Source: Botryococcus braunii (Eukaryota; Chlorophyta; Trebouxiophyceae). Taken from it: a stretch of DNA of 50,000 nucleotides. Position 1 is the first letter of the stretch; each line of letters starts with the position of its first letter. Location: the NCBI GenBank assembly GCA_002005505.1, contig KV908479.1, positions 49,252 to 99,251 on the forward strand. Direction: 5' to 3'. The notes under the pieces are model-generated. The model was not told where the DNA came from. It saw only the letters and a list, made by a program, of their open reading frames with translations, and did no database searches. This document shows, piece after piece, positions 44,101 through 50,000 of the stretch. The translations under genes and the position numbers were made by a program.

Positions 44101-45403
44101 TTCAAGCGATGCATATGGCAGCCTGCCTGTATTTGATGAAAAGGGCAAGCTCATTGCATACGAGGCAAGCCCTGCTAGTCTGATTTTGTTGAGACATTCT
44201 CCTGGCTGTAGTGGCCTGTCAGTAAGACCCTTCTGGAAACTTGTGGCTAGCTGACTCTGCACTTATTCTTTGAAATCGGCTTCCTCATTGTGTCTCAATA
44301 AGGTTGGGAATCCTTTTCCTCGCGCTTCAGCATCGTTTGGATGCACCCCAGTCGAGAGTGCGGTGAGGGTTCAGGGAGTGGAAGTGAGTTGAAATGTGTG
44401 TGTTTGTCCGTCTTACCTTCAGCAGAAGTCCCAGGAGGAGAGTTTTTAATCAATTGTGAAGCATGCCCTAACAGCGAACCATGTATCCTACATACTGGTA
44501 AGGGGAAGCCATACATGACGATAAGACATGCTGATAGGGTCCTAGTTTACAAGGTTAACAGAGGGTCTGGGCGTTCACAGGTGGCCTCACCAGGAAACCT
44601 CTTCAGATTCTTTCGGGAGTTGGTGCTCAAGGATGGGTGGCCCTTAGAGCGTGCCTTGCCTCTTGTGACCCGAAATCCTGCAACTGTCTTGAAACTGAAG
44701 AAGAAAGGCGAGGTATTGTTGCAAAACTTTGGGTGCCTGATGGTCTGGCCTCTAATTTCTCCTTTATTTAGCATTCCTGCATGTGCGACGAGACTCCCTA
44801 ACTTTCTCCAAGTCTTTTTGGGTTATACTTCTAAGAAATACAAGATTATCCGAGTTTTTTGTTACTTCTGAGTGCGAATTGTGGGGCTGACATCCCCTTC
44901 AGTGCAGCGACTACCTAGTCCTCGAAACTGATGACTGCCTGCGCCCTGCTATGATGCTCAATCTATGTTATACTTTTTAAAAATACAAGTTCATCTGGGT
45001 TTTTTAGTTATGAGTGCGAATCGTGGGGCTTCACATCCCCTTCAGCGCAGGGACTACCAAGTCCTCGTAAATGATGACTGCCTGGGCCCTGCTATGATAT
45101 TCAATGTAAGTATTCTCCAGGGAAGATTCAAAGGATAAGGTATCCAATATGCTGGCTGTGTGTTGTGATGGTTTTGTTTCACAGTCGGGGCTTGATTCAC
45201 TTATGCTCCAATGCCGGAGCTGGGTACCACTACAGGTGCGGGTGGGAGGGAGCGCTGACCTTCTGCTTCTGGACCATGGTTCTCTGCAGCTCTCTTTTGT
45301 TGTAGCCAAAGGAGTCATTGTCAAGACGCCAGAATGGACCCAAGGGGGTTTTTTCGAAAGTGGACCAGGCATTAAACCTCACAGCATGGATGGCTTCCCA
45401 TAA
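41190..45403 (+). CDS. iadA-like: Isoaspartyl (beta-aspartyl) dipeptidase, eight exons
   Basis: Metal-dependent amidohydrolase expected to cleave isoAsp dipeptides left from damaged proteins. Exons: 41190-41342, 41509-41724, 41918-42129, 42326-42383, 42929-43096, 44039-44164, 44581-44712, 45236-45403; total 1233 nt, 410 aa, phases consistent. The length is close to bacterial IadA (about 390). Residues matching the Escherichia coli active site: HVH (78, 80), GGGGEAGP with Glu87, GTDS, Tyr146, SDHRS, YCHM (His212), PTHMSR (His241, Arg244) and SSDAYGS (Asp293). The bridging lysine of E. coli (Lys162) aligns with Glu173. The start is the first ATG after an in-frame TAA. Introns 1 and 6 appear to use GC donors (cag|gcaaga, gag|gcaagc). 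For intron 6 an alternative GT donor after 44221 would add 19 residues. No targeting signal is obvious. Mainly a prokaryotic family, so ancient transfer is possible. Confidence 0.92.
44823..45110 (+). repeat. 145-bp tandem duplication inside the last intron
   Basis: Units at 44823-44967 and 44968-45110 both start ttatact and share ggggct...acatccccttcag and atgatgactgcctg. They differ by perhaps 15-20%. They lie within intron 7 of the isoaspartyl dipeptidase gene. Confidence 0.88.
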
Positions 45404-46045
45404 AACTACTGTGGATGGAGCGCCTCCATTGTTTTGCATCATATACGCCCTTCTACTTCTGGGCGCCCATGATTCTGGGCTTTGCAGAAAGTTGTAACTC
45501 ACAGTTTTGTAAATGGTCCACCTAGAAGCCGCTAGGATATTCTGGAGACCAGCTCTACTGAAGGTTGCGATTCTCATTTCCAGTCACTTGCACCATTGCC
45601 AGTATCATGGGAAACCGTAGGAAACAGAACTTCTTGCGTTATATTGCAAACTGAATCGGCATCTAAAAACCTTGAATGGAAGTATGTCACCTGACCATAT
45701 CTCACTCAGATTTCCGCAATGAAGTACGTACTCAGGAGCGCAGTTGAGACATTGGTTCTGCTGTATAGTTATTCATTTACTTCTTTGATAAACTTGATCA
45801 TTGGACCCTTATGCCTTTGTCCTTGCGTTGACTGTTGAAAGGAGTCTGAAGAAGGAAGTGGCGAACCCTTGAAGGAGTCTGAAGTCAGACGTGAAGTTGA
45901 GGCTAGTAAGTATAGGTAAGGCGAAGGGACATTAAAGGGCTGGTGATGCAGATGCAGTAAGAACAATAGAAGCTGGATGCCAGGGAGCGAGGACCACTTA
46001 TCGCGCCGGCTTGTACTGCTGGTGTTGCTCTTTTGTGTGTAGCTG
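45404..46045. other. 3' flank of the isoaspartyl dipeptidase gene
   Basis: No gene supported on either strand. Part should be the 3' UTR. No strong AATAAA was found close to the stop. Confidence 0.45.
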
Positions 46046-46046
46046 T

Positions 46047-46051
46047 GCGCG

Positions 46052-46131
<80 letters not shown>
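46047..46131. repeat. (GC)n(AC)n alternating purine-pyrimidine microsatellite
   Basis: An unbroken alternating run: about 7 GC units followed by about 35 AC units, then C-rich sequence to about 46200. Confidence 0.95.
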
Positions 46132-46134
<3 letters not shown>

Positions 46135-46295
46135 CCGCACCTCCACCCCTACCCCCACCCCCCCCACCCCCACACCCATACCCATACCCATACCCAGCCT
46201 CCCACCAACCCACACACCACAATTCCTGGCAGGTGAAATGTTGGAGCAAGTTGGCGCAGGTGGGAGGGGAGGTCAAATCGCAAAATTACTCGCAA

Positions 46296-47035
46296 ATTTT
46301 AGAAGTGCATGGCAGTCCTGATCTCCGGCCTGCTTGTGAATGCTGTTGTACTTGTATGCTACAAGGAGCAACTGTCTGGTGAGTTTAGCCAAGAACTACG
46401 TGTTGGTCAAAAGCTTCGTTTAGGAAGTGGTCCTGAGTATGGTTGGAATTATGCAAAGGAAGACAATTGTATTATGTGTTTACGAATGATCATGCAGAGA
46501 ATGTGGGGTGATCGTGAGAAGCACCAGACATTTCATGGTCTGTGATTGCGTCTCATCAGGCTGTAAACACTGGTAAGAGCTGTGTGGAATAGAAAGAACT
46601 GTTAAGTGTAGTCGAGGTATTGATCGTGAAGCAAATCAACCAGATTGTCGTTCACTGAGTTGTGTAGCTTATGAGCAGGACGGTGGCTGCGTAGCTGTCA
46701 TTAGTTATTCCAGGAGTGAGGAGTGAAGGCTGGTGTGATTGGTTGTTACAAGTTGCTATGTCAGGTCGTAATTAGGTCTGACAAGTAATTGTAAAATTGA
46801 GAGGTGCATGGCACTTCTGATCTCATTCCTACATTGTGGATGTTGTTGCACTGAAAGGCGAGAAAGAGCAAATATCGTTAGAGGCACAAGGAAATGCATT
46901 ATGTGTGAATGCATTCGTCAGGTCATAAATATTGTACTATACCGGTGGACGGTGACTCCATAACCATCAGTGGTTGTTCACTCCGAGGAGTGAGGTGGAG
47001 TGAAGGCTGGTGTAATTGATTGTTACAGCAATAAA
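46296..47035 (+). repeat. Diverged direct duplication
   Basis: 46296-46755 and 46793-47035 share, in the same order, gtgcatggca, a ctgatct block, attatgtgt, and gtgaaggctggtgt followed by attg.ttgttaca. The second copy is shorter. No coding potential was recognised; it may be an old repeat family or local duplication. Confidence 0.6.
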
Positions 47036-48090
47036 CATTGGAGGTACACATGCTGGCTGCTAGTTGAGATTAGATGTCTTTCAATCCGGTCAAAAACCGT
47101 CACACATTAAAACCGTCGTTATTCCTGTACAGGATACATGCAATGGCTTGAGATTTTGAAATGTCGTTGATCATGTAATATGATCTCATGCCGTGGGAGA
47201 TAAGCATTTGATATAGTTCACATGTCCTTTAACAACATATGCATAGAGAAAATATCGGGACGCCCCCCCCCCCCCCCTCCCCAAGAGCAGAGTGGCGGTG
47301 ACGCAAATCGGGGTATCCTATGCATGCTCTGGCACACCCCCCCTGTCCTATTTACAGTGTCTTTTTGCAATTAATTATATTTGCAATATTGGCAGCCAAT
47401 GGCCGTGAACTTCTTCTCTGTGAAAGACTTGCGGTCATTCGTGGAATGAGGCAATAACTCCCCCTTGCAACTGCGGCCTTTTTGGCCTCATGTGCCCTGG
47501 CCAAGAGGCCGATGCAGTCAGCCTTACTGTGGTACCAGGGAGAGCACAATCTCAGCAAGCTAAGCATGCAGTAGCTTGCAAGATCTTCTAGAGTCAAATG
47601 CCAGTACCTTAACTTTAAGTACACATGTCTGCGCAATATATTTAGATATCTGAAATTATGTATCTTTAGGTGTACATAAAGCTAATTAGCTTTATGTGTC
47701 GTACCTGAAGTTTAGGCACGTGAATTTCATTCTTTTAGCAAATCGGGTTTCTTGAAACTGTAGCTTTAAGTCGTAGTTGTTGTTTTACGCAACCCGTTTT
47801 ATTTTGTGGAGTTGTACAAATTGCACATGTGGGATCCCGATTCTGGAAAATTCGCATCTTTATTTTTAGAATAGAAAATGAACACAAGCAAACAAAGCAC
47901 ATCGTAACCACAAGCCAAGTATTCTACATGTGGGTACGTGGAATGCAGAGGCCATTGACAGACGTAACGGTGAAACATGCCTAGCAAAATGACAAGGATT
48001 GGCAAGGACGGATTGACTTGAAGGAGTTTAGCCATCAAAGACACGGAGGAGCATGGAGGCGGCCGCGGTACCCAGGCAAGCACCGAGAGT
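47036..48090. other. No supportable gene; palindrome at 47674
   Basis: Contains a poly-C run near 47264-47277 and a perfect palindrome listed separately. ORFs here (for example 47352-47636 minus) show no domain or splice support. Confidence 0.45.
47674..47697. repeat. Perfect 24-bp palindrome
   Basis: ACATAAAGCTAA and its exact reverse complement meet with no spacer. It could form a 12-bp cruciform stem or bind a dimeric protein. No other feature explains it. Confidence 0.85.
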
Positions 48091-48685
<595 letters not shown>

Positions 48686-49283
48686 GAATGTATATCGATC
48701 TTAATCATTTCACATGGCAACCTTCATATTTTTATACAACTATTGGAAAAGTGTCGTTCGTACTAGCAACCTCCGAAGTTCGTACTGGCAACCTCCGGAG
48801 TCCGAACGGGTAAATCGAGTCGGGGTGGACAAGTATAAGGTGGTGATATATTTAACCTTTCATTTCCTTACTGATGCCACGTGATCAGGGACGCAGATCT
48901 ATGCCAGATGCTGCATCCCGAAATTGTCCGAATTCAGCAGTCACTCATGTGATGGTTCTATCATTTGTTGAGACTACTCTAGAATATTAAATTGGAAGGT
49001 TTAAAGTTTGAATTTAGGCTCTTTGAAGGTGCGCCGGCGTTGTCGACCGTTTGCAAGTATCTGACGGCTCTATTTTTAGGCGGGCTACAGAGCCAGCCTG
49101 TTGTTTTATAACACCTGGAAATTGATAATGGCGAAGCATGTTCATGAAGAACTCCGTTTCCTCTAGCTGTGCATCCTCGGAGTGATTTGCGCTGACGTGT
49201 CCCTGATCGTCGCTCTCTTGTCACCTCTGAGCATCTGTACCTGTTTGGGTTTTGGCTGATTAGATATCACTTCTGTAGGAGTT
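48686..49283. other. Upstream region of the gene starting at 49284
   Basis: No gene supported. A short imperfect repeat (gttcgtactagcaacctccg, gttcgtactggcaacctccg) lies at about 48754-48798. Confidence 0.45.
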
Positions 49284-49393
49284 ATGGCGACTTCTTCTTC
49301 TGCAAGGGAGGCCAGCAAATGGCTTGGGCCCCTCCTGGCCCTGGCTATAGTTGCCTGGATTGTTGAGTTGGTTGGGCTGTATTTTGTGCAAAA
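49284..49393 (+). CDS. Probable first exon of a small membrane protein (partial)
   Basis: ATG 49284 in fair context (gttATGGCG) opens MATSSSAREASKWLGPLLA, followed by a hydrophobic stretch to about residue 35. This is consistent with a transmembrane helix starting after a Ser/Ala-rich head. A consensus donor aaaa|gtaagt ends the exon at 49393 in phase 2; reading through would stop at once (TAA). Later exons are not recognisable before the window ends. The family is not identified; it could also be a 37-residue ORF without an intron, but the strong donor favours an exon. Confidence 0.45.
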
Positions 49394-50000
49394 GTAAGTA
49401 TTAACATCCTAGTTTCTTTCAGTTATAGATTATGAGGTCGGCAAGACATTTATTTCATCGTACACCTAGGGTTGCACTAGCCTGAGGCGTGAGATCGGCG
49501 AGGTGGATGCCCGCCGACGCAGGGACAGGGCTTCGATTTAAGTTGACTTTAATGATGTTATGTTGCCAATTTTTTTAAAATCTTGACAAAAGGCCTTGTC
49601 AAATTTTAGTACAATTAACCGATTTTGTGCACACGCTTGGTCTTGGGTTCCAACTGGCGTTTATGGACTGCATCTTCTTACTTTTTCCGGTGGAATGTAC
49701 TTTGCATGTGTGTAATTCAAGTGGAGGAATATCTTTGGACCTCCTGCGTTGTTTATGTTGTTGCGACGGTGTGTTGACAGTTGTGCTTGTATGCTTTTGT
49801 TGGGCTGCTAAAGGTTCACTCAATGTTTGGTTGTTTTCCACGTACCATGATACTTATCACATTTACATGTCAAGGCATCATTGTTTTGTCCCTTTCCGTT
49901 GTTTGACATTTGGTGCAGTACAGTTGTGTTGCGATCACCTCTGGGCCACTTCAGTGACGAAATGTTTGTCAGTCAGGGATTGCTTAAGCAAGCTTGGAGC
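49394..50000. other. Probable intron and unresolved sequence to the window end
   Basis: Starts with the donor gtaagt. No second exon was identified with confidence. Confidence 0.4.

Overview
The window comes from a eukaryotic nuclear genome. It has multi-exon genes with GT-AG introns (and two GC-AG candidates), a mitochondrial-type proline dehydrogenase, long GT/GA microsatellites, and Ty1/Copia and chromodomain Ty3/Gypsy retrotransposons. The mix of Copia and chromovirus elements fits a green-lineage alga or another protist, but the sequence does not settle the lineage. Exon boundaries were assigned by eye from splice signals, reading phase and family conservation.

Left flank (1-9776). An eight-exon proline dehydrogenase gene lies on the minus strand (1148-4409, 507 aa). 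About 1 kb away a possible 40-residue membrane ORF is divergently oriented (5400-5522). The rest is GT/GA microsatellite, a degenerate LTR-like duplication (7294-7568) and a 650-bp purine-rich tract, with no other gene that I can support.

Centre (9777-40102). The whole 30.3 kb is one nested stack of five LTR retrotransposons, resolved here from LTR ends and target-site duplications (TSDs). Element D (Copia, plus; TSD cattt) is the outer shell. Element E (chromodomain Gypsy, minus; TSD tgcca) and element C (Copia, minus; TSD aagat) inserted separately into D. Element A (Copia, plus; TSD accag) inserted into E. Element B (Copia, plus; TSD gatat) inserted into C. B has an uninterrupted gag-pol ORF of about 1714 codons and identical LTRs, so it is a candidate active element. 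C was also intact before B hit its gag. A and D have nearly identical LTRs but defective internal regions, so they were probably mobilised by proteins supplied in trans.

The most unusual structure is in the Copia LTRs. In A, B and C each LTR holds two identical copies of a 135-142 bp module separated by unique sequence. Both module copies end in CAG|G. The first is followed by GT (donor-like) and the second sits where an acceptor would be. Removing the intron-like interval would give LTRs of about 366-397 bp, close to the 370-bp single-module LTR of D. All four Copia elements carry a primer site matching the anticodon arm of initiator tRNA-Met (half-tRNA priming). In A and D the LTR end is complementary to that primer site, giving a short hairpin.

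Right flank (40103-50000). A complete eight-exon gene for a bacterial-type isoaspartyl dipeptidase lies on the plus strand (41190-45403, 410 aa), with catalytic residues retained and two candidate GC-AG introns. Beyond it are microsatellites, a diverged duplication, a perfect 24-bp palindrome, and a probable first exon of a small membrane protein (49284). The two firmly identified host genes both act in amino-acid or peptide catabolism, but nothing in the sequence links their regulation.
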